A DNA stretch of 64,000 nucleotides from Sphingomonadales bacterium (GTDB taxonomy: Bacteria > Pseudomonadota > Alphaproteobacteria > Sphingomonadales > Sphingomonadaceae): NCBI GenBank assembly GCA_025362295.1, contig JANYGX010000020.1:62001-126000 (forward strand). Reading direction: 5' to 3'. This document shows positions 7,804-17,468 of the stretch, piece after piece. Under the pieces are notes generated by a model. It saw only the letters and a list, made by a program, of their open reading frames with translations. It ran no database searches and was not told where the DNA came from. A program made the position numbers and the translations under genes. Within the stretch, counting starts at the first letter, position 1. Each line of letters starts with the position of its first letter.

Positions 7804-9003
7804 TCAAGCCGCCTTTTTCACCTCAGCCACAATTTTCCGGGCGGCGTCGCCAAGATCATCCCCACTGACAATAGGCAAGCCACTCTCGGCCAATATTTTC
7901 TTGCCAAGAACGACATTGGTGCCCTCAAGCCGTACAACAAGCGGCACCGACAGCTGCACCTCCTTGGCCGCAGCAACGATACCATCAGCAATGATATCAC
8001 AGCGCATGATGCCACCAAAAATGTTGACCAATATGCCCTTGACCGATGGATCACTTAAAATGATCTTGAAGGCGGCGGTGACTTTTTCTTTTGTCGCACC
8101 GCCACCCACATCGAGAAAATTGGCTGGCTCGCCGCCGCACAGTTTGATGATGTCCATGGTGGCCATGGCAAGCCCAGCCCCGTTCACCATGCAGCCAATT
8201 TCCCCATCGAGTTTGATATAACTCAAGTCGAATTTGGAGGCTTCAACTTCTGCCGGATCTTCCTCAGTCAGATCGCGCAATGCCATCACATCCGGGTGAC
8301 GATAGAGCGCATTCGAGTCAAAACTCATTTTGGCATCCAGCACTACAATCCGACCATCGGTGGTCGCGATAAGCGGATTAACCTCAAGCATCGAGGCATC
8401 AGTTGCCACGAAAGCCGTGTAAAGTTTGGTTGCCGTATCCTGGCATTGTTTATTGAGTTCACCGGTGAGGCCCAACGCAAACGCCACTTTGCGGGCATGA
8501 TAGGCCTGAAAACCAGTGGCCGGATCAACCGAGAAGCTGGTGATTTTTTCAGGCGTGGCGTGCGCCACTTCCTCAATATCCATGCCGCCTTCAGTCGAGA
8601 CGATCACACCCACCTCGCCACTGCCACGATCGACAACCATGGAGAGGTAAAATTCGTGGGCGATGTCAGATCCGCTCTCGATATACAACCGGTTGACCTG
8701 CTTGCCATGCGGCCCTGTCTGGTGTGTGATCAAAACCCGACCCAGCATTTCCTGCGCGTTGGTAACGACTTCAGCCACCGACTTTACAACGCGAACGCCG
8801 CCCTTGGCATCTGGAGCCAGACCTGCAAACTTGCCCTTGCCCCGACCCCCGGCATGGATTTGCGATTTCACAACATAGATCGGACCGGGGAGTTGTTTCG
8901 CGGCAGCTTCCGCTTCATCCGCCGAAAAAATCGGGATGCCCAACGATATCGGTGCGCCGTATGAGGCGAGCAGTTTTTTGGCCTGGTATTCGTGGATATC
9001 CAT
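7804..9003 (-). CDS. sucC: succinyl-CoA synthetase beta subunit
   Basis: A 399-residue ATP-grasp subunit binding nucleotide and succinate in the TCA cycle enzyme that makes ATP or GTP from succinyl-CoA. It begins [18 protein letters not shown] and carries [21 protein letters not shown] and GGIMRCD blocks. It lies downstream of mdh on the same strand, the alphaproteobacterial order. The alpha subunit sucD, which normally follows at once and is essential for activity, is absent here and must be elsewhere. Confidence 0.96.
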   Translation of the reverse strand: MDIHEYQAKKLLASYGAPISLGIPIFSADEAEAAAKQLPGPIYVVKSQIHAGGRGKGKFAGLAPDAKGGVRVVKSVAEVVTNAQEMLGRVLITHQTGPHGKQVNRLYIESGSDIAHEFYLSMVVDRGSGEVGVIVSTEGGMDIEEVAHATPEKITSFSVDPATGFQAYHARKVAFALGLTGELNKQCQDTATKLYTAFVATDASMLEVNPLIATTDGRIVVLDAKMSFDSNALYRHPDVMALRDLTEEDPAEVEASKFDLSYIKLDGEIGCMVNGAGLAMATMDIIKLCGGEPANFLDVGGGATKEKVTAAFKIILSDPSVKGILVNIFGGIMRCDIIADGIVAAAKEVQLSVPLVVRLEGTNVVLGKKILAESGLPIVSGDDLGDAARKIVAEVKKAA

Positions 9004-9111
9004 GGGTTTGTTTCCTTAAAAGCCGTGTCAATGTTATTGATGACACCTTTATATAATACACCTTAGAGTTTATCGGAGAGAATGTGGACGAATCCACTCA
9101 CTATATTAAGG

Positions 9112-10122
<1,011 letters not shown>

Positions 10123-10149
10123 TCATGCTGCTCTGCAATATTTGATGTG

Positions 10150-12012
10150 TCAGGTTGTTAGTGCCGCCATATCCGCCGCCAGACTTTCGCAATCGGGGTC
10201 AAGCGCCAGAGCCTTTGCGAATGCCGCTTTGGCTTCGGCTATCTTGCCACTCACCCTGTGCAGAAATATCGCCCAATCGTGCCACAGGGCATGATCAGAT
10301 GGTTGCTGCTCCAGCGCGGCTACATACAGGGCTTCGGCTTCTGGCACGCGGTTCTGGCCAGCCAGCAAATGACAGAGTTCACCCAGAACCCACCTGTAAT
10401 CCGGCTGCAAAACCAGTGCAGCGCGGTAAGCCACCTCGGCATCAACGGGCCGGCTCATGCAATTGGCATACAAGCTGCCGATTTGGGCGCGCACCCAGGG
10501 GTCGTCTGCATCATACTTGACAGCGTTCAGATAGGCCGTTTCTGCGGCCTCATAATGTTTCAGCCCCTCGTGGCACACGTGGCCCATGCCGCTCCATGCC
10601 CAGGCATAATCTGGCTCGAATTCCAGCGCCTTGGTGTAGGCTGCCAAAGCCTCCTCCAGCCGACCGCCTTGATGAAACAGCACCTGGCCCAATTGTGCCC
10701 ACGGCCATGCATAGGCATCGTCCTGCTCGATTAGGATGCGATAGTGCTTTTCGGCCTCACTTGGCTGACCCATTTCATGATGCAGCAGCTGGGCAAACTG
10801 CGCCCGCGCCCAGCCGTAATCGGGTTGCAGAGCAAGCGCTTTGTTATAATGCTCAACAGCTATGTCGTACCGACCAGCGGCATCGGCATAAAAATACGCC
10901 AGATGTGCTTCAGCCCAGGCATAGTTTGCATTCAGCTGAAGGGCATGATGAAAGGACGCCTCGGCCTCAGTTGCCCGATTTGGTAGGTGAGAGAGCGTTT
11001 CCGCAAGCTGTGCCCAGTCCCAGGCGTCGTTGGGATCAAGGTCCAGACTCTTTCGCAAAATTGTCTCGGCTTCCGGCCAGCGACCCAGATCCTGCCCGAC
11101 CAGCATACCCAGCTGACCCCACGCCCAGACATAACCGGGATTATGCTGCACAGCGCTGCGATAGGCGTATTCCGCCTCTAACGGCCTGTCCAGAGCTTCC
11201 TGCAACAACAAACCGAGATGCGCCCAGGCCCAGGCATAGCTCGGGCTGATCTCTACAGATTGCCGCAAACAACGCTCCGCCTCCTCCAGATCGATGTCGT
11301 AATCGTGCAGCAGCCGGCCTTTCCAGGCCCACGCCGCTGCTGATTCTGGTTCGAGGTCAAGAGCGCGGTCGAAAGCCAGCATCGCAGTATTCATGTCACC
11401 GCCGCTATCGGCTGTCACACGACCAAGATATGCCCAGGCCATGCCATCATCATCTTCCAGGGTAACAAGGTGCCGGAACAGCGGCGCCGCGCGGGCAGGA
11501 TCGTCCATACGGTCTGCCAGCAGCTCAGCCAAATGGCGCAGTGCATCCGTATCATCGGGGTGCATGGACAGTATTGATTGCCATTTGTTGACTGCGTCCT
11601 CCAGTCGTTCCGACTGTTCCAACCGCAGCGCCTCGGTACGTTCATAGGCAAGCTGCAAGGCCGTGGCTTCTGGCGGTAGCGGCGTTGCGCCTTCTGAAGA
11701 CCAGTCCGTATCCATATCCGAATCAAGGATATACCCTCCCGGCGCGTCACTCGATCTTGAATTGCCATGATTGAGAAAATCGGCCTGGCTGCGAATCCGC
11801 CGATCCGCAACAAGAACCGCTTCAGATTGCTCGTTTTGGCCAAGATGGCTTCGAATTTCAGAGAGTTGCGCCCAGGCCTCGGCGTGGCTTTCCTGCAAGG
11901 CAACAACAACTCTCAGCGCAATTTCAGCCTCATCGTAACGCCCGGCTTTGGAAAAACTCGCAGCGCGGCCCATATAATCTGTAATCGCAGCTTCGGTGGT
12001 TTGGGCGCTCAT
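10150..12012 (-). CDS. large tryptophan-rich TPR-repeat protein
   Basis: A 620-residue protein without signal peptide or membrane segment, so probably cytoplasmic. An N-terminal TPR pair (about 10-75) is separated by an acidic linker (about 80-120) from about 12 consecutive repeats of near 35 residues (about 190-615). Units start with AWAWAxLGxLL and end with AxxLxPxY. The double Trp, at positions two and four of the unit, is unusual, since canonical TPRs keep only one aromatic there. Such superhelices bind peptides or proteins. No enzymatic domain is attached. A 25-codon ORF and a hairpin terminator lie just upstream; the gene has only a weak Shine-Dalgarno of its own. Function unknown. Confidence 0.8.
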   Translation of the reverse strand: MSAQTTEAAITDYMGRAASFSKAGRYDEAEIALRVVVALQESHAEAWAQLSEIRSHLGQNEQSEAVLVADRRIRSQADFLNHGNSRSSDAPGGYILDSDMDTDWSSEGATPLPPEATALQLAYERTEALRLEQSERLEDAVNKWQSILSMHPDDTDALRHLAELLADRMDDPARAAPLFRHLVTLEDDDGMAWAYLGRVTADSGGDMNTAMLAFDRALDLEPESAAAWAWKGRLLHDYDIDLEEAERCLRQSVEISPSYAWAWAHLGLLLQEALDRPLEAEYAYRSAVQHNPGYVWAWGQLGMLVGQDLGRWPEAETILRKSLDLDPNDAWDWAQLAETLSHLPNRATEAEASFHHALQLNANYAWAEAHLAYFYADAAGRYDIAVEHYNKALALQPDYGWARAQFAQLLHHEMGQPSEAEKHYRILIEQDDAYAWPWAQLGQVLFHQGGRLEEALAAYTKALEFEPDYAWAWSGMGHVCHEGLKHYEAAETAYLNAVKYDADDPWVRAQIGSLYANCMSRPVDAEVAYRAALVLQPDYRWVLGELCHLLAGQNRVPEAEALYVAALEQQPSDHALWHDWAIFLHRVSGKIAEAKAAFAKALALDPDCESLAADMAALTT

Positions 12013-12065
12013 ATCTTTGTATTGGCGTTTTTAACCGAATAATTCAAGATGAACGCTTTAACAGA

Positions 12066-12093
12066 AAGGGCCGCCCTTTTATAGGCGACCCTT
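12066..12093 (-). terminator. hairpin between the 25-codon ORF and the TPR gene
   Basis: AAGGGCCGCC (12066-12075) pairs with GGCGACCCTT (12084-12093) over 10 positions with one G-U, around an eight-base loop, followed on the minus strand by a short T-containing tract. It lies 36 bases after the small ORF stop and 53 bases before the TPR start codon. It is either the terminator of the small gene or an attenuator for the TPR gene. Confidence 0.6.
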
Positions 12094-12128
12094 CCATTGT
12101 CTTGCTCTGATATGGCAGAGAAAGTAGC

Positions 12129-12206
12129 CTATGCCTTGCAAGCACCAGAGAGTGTATTTGATCCGGTATCAAGCTTTTGTATCAGAGTGTTGTGACAATG
12201 AGACAT
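12129..12206 (-). CDS. 25-residue peptide ORF with perfect Shine-Dalgarno
   Basis: ATG at 12206 opens MSHCHNTLIQK, LDTGSNTLSGACKA, then TAG at 12129-12131. The sequence AAAGGAGGTGATCC (12221 to 12208) is complementary to the full 3' end of 16S rRNA, with AGGAGG exactly seven bases from the ATG, the strongest ribosome-binding site I see in the window. The peptide has two Cys and two His and a Gly/Ser/Thr-rich second half. It could be a leader peptide controlling the TPR gene, a RiPP-like precursor or a small metal-binding protein. I recognise no family. The reading frame is certain; expression is inferred. Confidence 0.5.
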   Translation of the reverse strand: MSHCHNTLIQKLDTGSNTLSGACKA

Positions 12207-12207
12207 T

Positions 12208-12221
12208 GGATCACCTCCTTT
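12208..12221 (-). promoter_or_regulatory. ribosome-binding site fully complementary to 16S rRNA 3' end
   Basis: On the minus strand AAAGGAGGTGATCC. On the plus strand the same bases read as the 3' end of 16S rRNA (GGATCACCTCCTTT). The spacing to the ATG and the absence of any other rRNA sequence nearby favour a Shine-Dalgarno over an rRNA fragment. A further inverted repeat AATACA..TGTATT lies upstream (about 12241-12260). Confidence 0.6.
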
Positions 12222-12343
12222 CAAATGTTGATGGTAAGATACAAATACATTTATTGTATTGAAAAGCAAATAAATGGGCCCTTAAAAATATTGCCTTATT
12301 TATAGCCATGTGTATAAAAATTAGGCAGTTAAGGTTCACCTGA

Positions 12344-12778
<435 letters not shown>

Positions 12779-12834
12779 AATCCCTATCAAAAGTCAAATC
12801 TGCCGTTTCATCCCAACCGAAAGTCACTGAACCT

Positions 12835-14250
12835 ATGGCCTCCGCAGACGTCAAAAAAATTCTCAAACTCATTAAAGATAAAGGCATCGAATGGGTCGAT
12901 GTGCGCTTCACCGATCCGCGCGGCAAGTGGCAACATCTCTCCATGGTTGCTGGCGTTGTTGATGAGGAGATGCTGGACGAAGGTTTCATGTTCGACGGAT
13001 CATCGATTGCCGGCTGGAAAGCCATCAACGAATCCGACATGCTGTTAAAACCCGATCTTGATGCAACGTATATCGATCCGTTTTCAGCGACACCCATGCT
13101 GATCATTTTCTGCGATGTGGTCGATCCGGCCACTGGCCAACTTTATGATCGTTGTCCGCGTTCCATCGCCAAGCGCGCCGAAGCTTACGTAAAAACTTCA
13201 AAAATTGGTGATACTGCTTACATCGGGCCTGAAGCTGAATTTTTTGTATTTGACGATGTAAAGTTCAAGGTTGGCTATGACGGCGCCATGTATTCGATTG
13301 ATGACATCGAAGGGCCCTACAATTCCGCCAAGCACTATGATGAAGGCAATTTTGCGCACCGCCCTCGCATCAAGGGCGGCTACTTTCCGGTTGCACCTGT
13401 TGATGGCTGCCAGGATTTGCGCGCTGAAATGGTGCGCGTGATGCTTGACATGGGCCTACCGATGGACAAGCACCATCACGAAGTTGCCGCCTCTCAGCAT
13501 GAACTTGGCTTGATGTTTGGCACACTCACCACAACCGCAGACCGTATGCAAATATATAAATATGTGGTGCATATGGTGGCACACAGCTACGGCAAAACGG
13601 CAACATTCATGCCCAAACCGATCATGCTCGACAATGGATCAGGGATGCACGTGCACCAGTCGATCTGGAAAGCTGGCAAGCCACTGTTTGCTGGCAATGG
13701 CTATGCCGGCCTCAGCGATATGGCGCTTTATTATATCGGCGGCATTATCAAACATGCCAAAGCGTTGAACGCGTTCACCAACCCTTCTACCAATAGCTAT
13801 AAGCGTCTCGTGCCAGGTTATGAAGCACCGGTGCTGCTCGCTTACTCCAGTCGCAATCGCTCAGCCTCCTGCCGCATCCCATACGGGACGTCCGGCAAAG
13901 CCAAGCGGGTTGAGGTGCGTTTTCCGGACCCAACAGCCAACCCTTATCTGGCCTATGCAGCCATGCTGATGGCAGGCCTCGACGGTATCGAAAACAAAAT
14001 TCACCCCGGCGACCCGATGGACAAAAACCTCTATGATCTGCCTGAAAAAGAACTGAAGAAAGTGCCAACTGTGTGCGGCTCATTGCGTGAGGCTCTCGAA
14101 AATCTCGATAAGTCGCGTAAGGTATTCACCAAAGGAGGCGTATTCTCCGACGAGATGATCACATCCTATATTGAGCTTAAAATGGAAGAAGTGATGCGAA
14201 CAGATATGACACCGCACCCGGTTGAGTTTGATATGTATTATAGTGCCTAG
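12835..14250 (+). CDS. glnA: glutamine synthetase type I
   Basis: A 471-residue dodecameric GSI that makes glutamine from glutamate and ammonia. [11 protein letters not shown], the catalytic [34 protein letters not shown] and NRSASCRIP blocks are all present. Tyr400 in NLYDLP is the adenylylation site of the beta-subtype enzyme, so activity should be tuned by GlnE with PII. Probably cotranscribed with glnB. A GC-rich hairpin about 50 bases after the stop separates it from the convergent M16 peptidase gene. Confidence 0.98.
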   Translation: MASADVKKILKLIKDKGIEWVDVRFTDPRGKWQHLSMVAGVVDEEMLDEGFMFDGSSIAGWKAINESDMLLKPDLDATYIDPFSATPMLIIFCDVVDPATGQLYDRCPRSIAKRAEAYVKTSKIGDTAYIGPEAEFFVFDDVKFKVGYDGAMYSIDDIEGPYNSAKHYDEGNFAHRPRIKGGYFPVAPVDGCQDLRAEMVRVMLDMGLPMDKHHHEVAASQHELGLMFGTLTTTADRMQIYKYVVHMVAHSYGKTATFMPKPIMLDNGSGMHVHQSIWKAGKPLFAGNGYAGLSDMALYYIGGIIKHAKALNAFTNPSTNSYKRLVPGYEAPVLLAYSSRNRSASCRIPYGTSGKAKRVEVRFPDPTANPYLAYAAMLMAGLDGIENKIHPGDPMDKNLYDLPEKELKKVPTVCGSLREALENLDKSRKVFTKGGVFSDEMITSYIELKMEEVMRTDMTPHPVEFDMYYSA

Positions 14251-14301
14251 ACGTTATCAGATTTTAAAATAATACAATCAGACTTAAACAGTGACTTGTC
14301 G

Positions 14302-14322
14302 TCCCCGCGTTTTGAGCGGGGA
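14302..14322. terminator. hairpin between convergent glnA and the M16 peptidase gene
   Basis: TCCCCGC / GCGGGGA form a 7-bp stem around GTTTTGA, with CTTGT..ACAAG able to extend it. It lies between two convergent stop codons and belongs by context to the dispersed intergenic hairpins of this chromosome. The surrounding gap to 14434 holds no gene. Confidence 0.55.
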
Positions 14323-14434
14323 TCACAAGCTGCAATGCACATTACCGCTGCTGATGCTCTATCGTCAGAAAGTATCGATCACTTGTCAGGGATGACGATG
14401 ATGGGTGGTTTTCAAGGGCCTTTAATGTGAGTGT

Positions 14435-17173
14435 TTATTTCTGCGCCTCTCGCACTTCAACCGGCCCGATATTCAGTGCCTTCAACCCCGCTTCGATCTT
14501 GCTGCGATCGCCTGCAACCAGCCAGATCATGTGATCCGGGAAGAGTGAGTTTTTTGCCGCTGCTGCAAGATCAGCCACGCTCAGGGCACGGTAGCGCGCC
14601 GAAAGTGTGTTGTGATAATCATCGGCACGATTGTAGACCGCGTTATTGATCAACCCGCCAAGCACCGCGCCACCGGTTTCATAATCGCCCGGAAGTGCAC
14701 TCACTGTATTTATCACTGTGCGGCCAAGCTCGGCGAGTGTGGCTGGTTTTGTTGTCATAATGGCCCGCACTTCGGCGAGGGCTTCGCGCAAACTGTCCGC
14801 CGTTTTATCTGTCTGCACAGGAGCATAGATTATCCACGGCATTTGCCCCTTGAGCGGCATGGCAAACGAGCTTGCACCGTAAGACCAGCCTTTCACTTCA
14901 CGCAAATTCTGGTTGATGCGGGAGGAGAATTGTCCGCCCAGAATGTCATTGAGCGTATTGAAATCAATGCGCCCATCCGTACCTTTTTGTGGCAAAACAT
15001 AGCCACCAAGAATATAACTTTGCGGTGCTCCGGGCCTATCGATAATCACAATGCGGCTGTGCTCGGGCAGTGCAACAGCTGAGAGTGTCTTGGTGCCGTG
15101 GGGTATATTCGGGTTCTGCCAATTACCGAAAGCTTTTTCGAGTAACGGCATCATGCTTGCCAGTGTCGTGTCCCCCACCACGAACAAGGTTGCCGTGTCT
15201 GGTCGTAGCCAGGTTTTTTGATAGTCAACAAGATCGTTCCGTGTCAGGGCTTTCACACTGGCCACGGTGCCACTGCCGGTGAGTGGCACACCGTAGGGGT
15301 GGTTTGGTCCGTAAATCAGCGGCGGCAACTCCCGCAGGGCAACGCTGAGCGGATCATCCTGTTCTTGCGCAATGCCAGCAATCTTGATCTGGCGCACGCG
15401 CTCCATCTGGTCAGATGTAAAACTTGGATTACGAACAACATCGGCATAAACATCCACAGCTTCCGGCAATGTGCCAACCAGCGTGGAAAGGCCCACACGC
15501 ACTGTGTCGGCACTGGCACTGGAACCAATATCAGCGCCAAGCCGCTCGAGTGCTTCCGATATCTGAATGCCAGAGCGTTTTGTGGTGCCCTGATCAAGCA
15601 AAGCTGCAACAAAAGATGCAGCGCCCAGCTTGTCCTTGCTGTCAGCCGCAGACCCGGCATCGAACACCATACTTATAGATACTTTAGGCACAGCGTGGCG
15701 CTCAGCCAGCACCACTGAAATACCGTTGGAAAGTTTTGCTCTGTTTACCAATGGAAATTTTAGGTCTTCAGCCGTTCCAATGGCTGGTAGCCGGCTTCTG
15801 TCGGCATCGGCCCCGGCCACAGCCCCTCTAGTCGCCGGCACCACATTCAGCTGGTAGTAGCCATTGCCAAACCAGTGTTGTGAATCGCGCAATATATCTG
15901 CCGGTGTGGCCGTATGGCGCACAGCAAAGTCGCGCTTGTACGATGCCGGGTCATTATCATAAAGCTCACCTTCAGCCAGTGTTACCGCCTTGCCACCAAA
16001 GCCGCCGATTTTTTCCAGTGCCCGCACGGCATTGCTGTCTTCACCGACAACAGCACGCGCAAGCTCATCTTTTGTCGGTCCTGTTTTTAGATAATCCGCC
16101 AGCACGGCATCGATGCGCGCCTCAACTCTTGCAGGGTCAACACCAGGTTTTACATCTGCAGTAATATGCAATTGGCTGGCCACCTCACTTGGGTCAATCG
16201 AACAGCTGACACCGATTGCCAATTGCTTTTCCAGCACCAGATCGCGGTAGAGCCGTGAAGTGGATGTGCCACCGAGAATAGTGGTGGACAGAGACAATCG
16301 CTCGGTCACATCTTCCGGGCTGCCGGGGGCTGCCCACACACGGTTGATGCGTACGGTCGATACGTGGTCCTGCATCACCTCATGCACATTCTCGCGTCGC
16401 TCTGGCACCCATGTTTTCAGATGCTTGATTGGCGGACCAGACGGAATGGCTGCAAAGTATTTTTCAACCAGTGGCTTCGCTGTTTTCAGATCGATGTCAC
16501 CCGCGAGCACCAGCACCGCGTTGTCTGGACCGTAATAGGTTTTGAACCAAGCCTTCACATCATCAAGAGAGGCGGCATCGAGATCTTTTTCCGAGCCAAT
16601 GGTCGGCACCCGATAGGGGTGGCCCTCAGGGAACAGCCCTTCAAGGATGCGGTATTCGGTGAGGCCGTAAGGTTGATTATCGCCTTGGCGCTTTTCGTTC
16701 TTTACCACATCGCGTTGGTTATCCAGTTTGGTTTTGCTGATCGATCCGACAAGATGGCCCATACGGTCCGATTCCAGCCAGAGTGTACGATCAAGTGCTG
16801 AGGTTGGCACGGTTTCGAAGTAGTTGGTGCGATCAAAGGCTGTGGTGCCATTAAGATCGCTCGCGCCAATCTCCTCCATGGTGTTGATATAACTGCGGTC
16901 GTTATGCTCGGAGCCAGAAAACATCAAATGCTCGAACAGGTGGGCAAAGCCGGATTTGCCTTTTGGTTCGTCTTTTGAACCAATATGATACCAGATACTG
17001 ACGGCCACGATTGGCACCTTGTGATCAGTGTGGACAATAACCCTCAGACCGTTAGGGAGCACAAAACGGTCGTAGGGAATGTTAACGGCAGCGGGGGCTG
17101 TCGCGGCGTGGCTCAGAAGCGGGAAACCCAGAAAGCAGAGCAAAAAGATGAAAGCAGTTTTTAGGGACCGCAT
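14435..17173 (-). CDS. secreted M16 zinc peptidase, two-domain fusion
   Basis: A 912-residue protein starting at the ATG 17173, where GGAGA precedes a clean signal peptide (MRSLKTAFIFLLCFLGFPLLSHA). The N-terminal half has the inverted zinc motif HLFEH (His78, Glu81, His82) of pitrilysin/insulinase-type peptidases. The C-terminal half (about 500-900) has the same fold but no HxxEH and ends in a non-catalytic clamp. It corresponds to the active and inactive M16B subunits fused in one chain, a common form in the periplasm of proteobacteria. The substrate is unknown, likely peptides. Longer in-frame starts (17242) would bury the signal peptide. Confidence 0.92.
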   Translation of the reverse strand: MRSLKTAFIFLLCFLGFPLLSHAATAPAAVNIPYDRFVLPNGLRVIVHTDHKVPIVAVSIWYHIGSKDEPKGKSGFAHLFEHLMFSGSEHNDRSYINTMEEIGASDLNGTTAFDRTNYFETVPTSALDRTLWLESDRMGHLVGSISKTKLDNQRDVVKNEKRQGDNQPYGLTEYRILEGLFPEGHPYRVPTIGSEKDLDAASLDDVKAWFKTYYGPDNAVLVLAGDIDLKTAKPLVEKYFAAIPSGPPIKHLKTWVPERRENVHEVMQDHVSTVRINRVWAAPGSPEDVTERLSLSTTILGGTSTSRLYRDLVLEKQLAIGVSCSIDPSEVASQLHITADVKPGVDPARVEARIDAVLADYLKTGPTKDELARAVVGEDSNAVRALEKIGGFGGKAVTLAEGELYDNDPASYKRDFAVRHTATPADILRDSQHWFGNGYYQLNVVPATRGAVAGADADRSRLPAIGTAEDLKFPLVNRAKLSNGISVVLAERHAVPKVSISMVFDAGSAADSKDKLGAASFVAALLDQGTTKRSGIQISEALERLGADIGSSASADTVRVGLSTLVGTLPEAVDVYADVVRNPSFTSDQMERVRQIKIAGIAQEQDDPLSVALRELPPLIYGPNHPYGVPLTGSGTVASVKALTRNDLVDYQKTWLRPDTATLFVVGDTTLASMMPLLEKAFGNWQNPNIPHGTKTLSAVALPEHSRIVIIDRPGAPQSYILGGYVLPQKGTDGRIDFNTLNDILGGQFSSRINQNLREVKGWSYGASSFAMPLKGQMPWIIYAPVQTDKTADSLREALAEVRAIMTTKPATLAELGRTVINTVSALPGDYETGGAVLGGLINNAVYNRADDYHNTLSARYRALSVADLAAAAKNSLFPDHMIWLVAGDRSKIEAGLKALNIGPVEVREAQK

Positions 17174-17373
17174 GATGTTCTCCGATGTATGAAACTTTTG
17201 GACTGTATCCATTAACGATGTTTGTAGCCTCATAACAAACATTTGTCAAGTTATATTAATCTATATGGATAAAATAATTCATAGTAATGGGTGTTAATGT
17301 TATGATAAACATGTAAATATTTATATTAATGCCCATGCTATCACTCCAGCGAAGGTTGTTATAGCCGCCTTGG

Positions 17374-17402
17374 TTGACATGGGCAGGCAGGCTACTTATC
17401 TC
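17374..17402 (+). promoter_or_regulatory. putative secA promoter
   Basis: TTGACA (17374-17379), 17 bases, TATCTC (17397-17402); the -35 is perfect and the -10 matches partly. The leader to secA would be about 60 bases. Upstream, 17337-17366 contains an ACTCCAGCGAAGGTTG copy of the dispersed repeat. The rest of the 295-base gap is AT-rich with no gene. Confidence 0.5.
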
Positions 17403-17468
17403 AAATTCAACTCTCACTTAGCCTTACATCAGGGCGCCGCCTGCTTTTGGCCTTAAGGAATAAGAAAC

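Noticed and set aside
12207-12223. Plus strand reads exactly like the 16S rRNA 3' end
   Set aside because: No other rRNA sequence surrounds it, and position and spacing before an ATG on the minus strand explain it as a Shine-Dalgarno.
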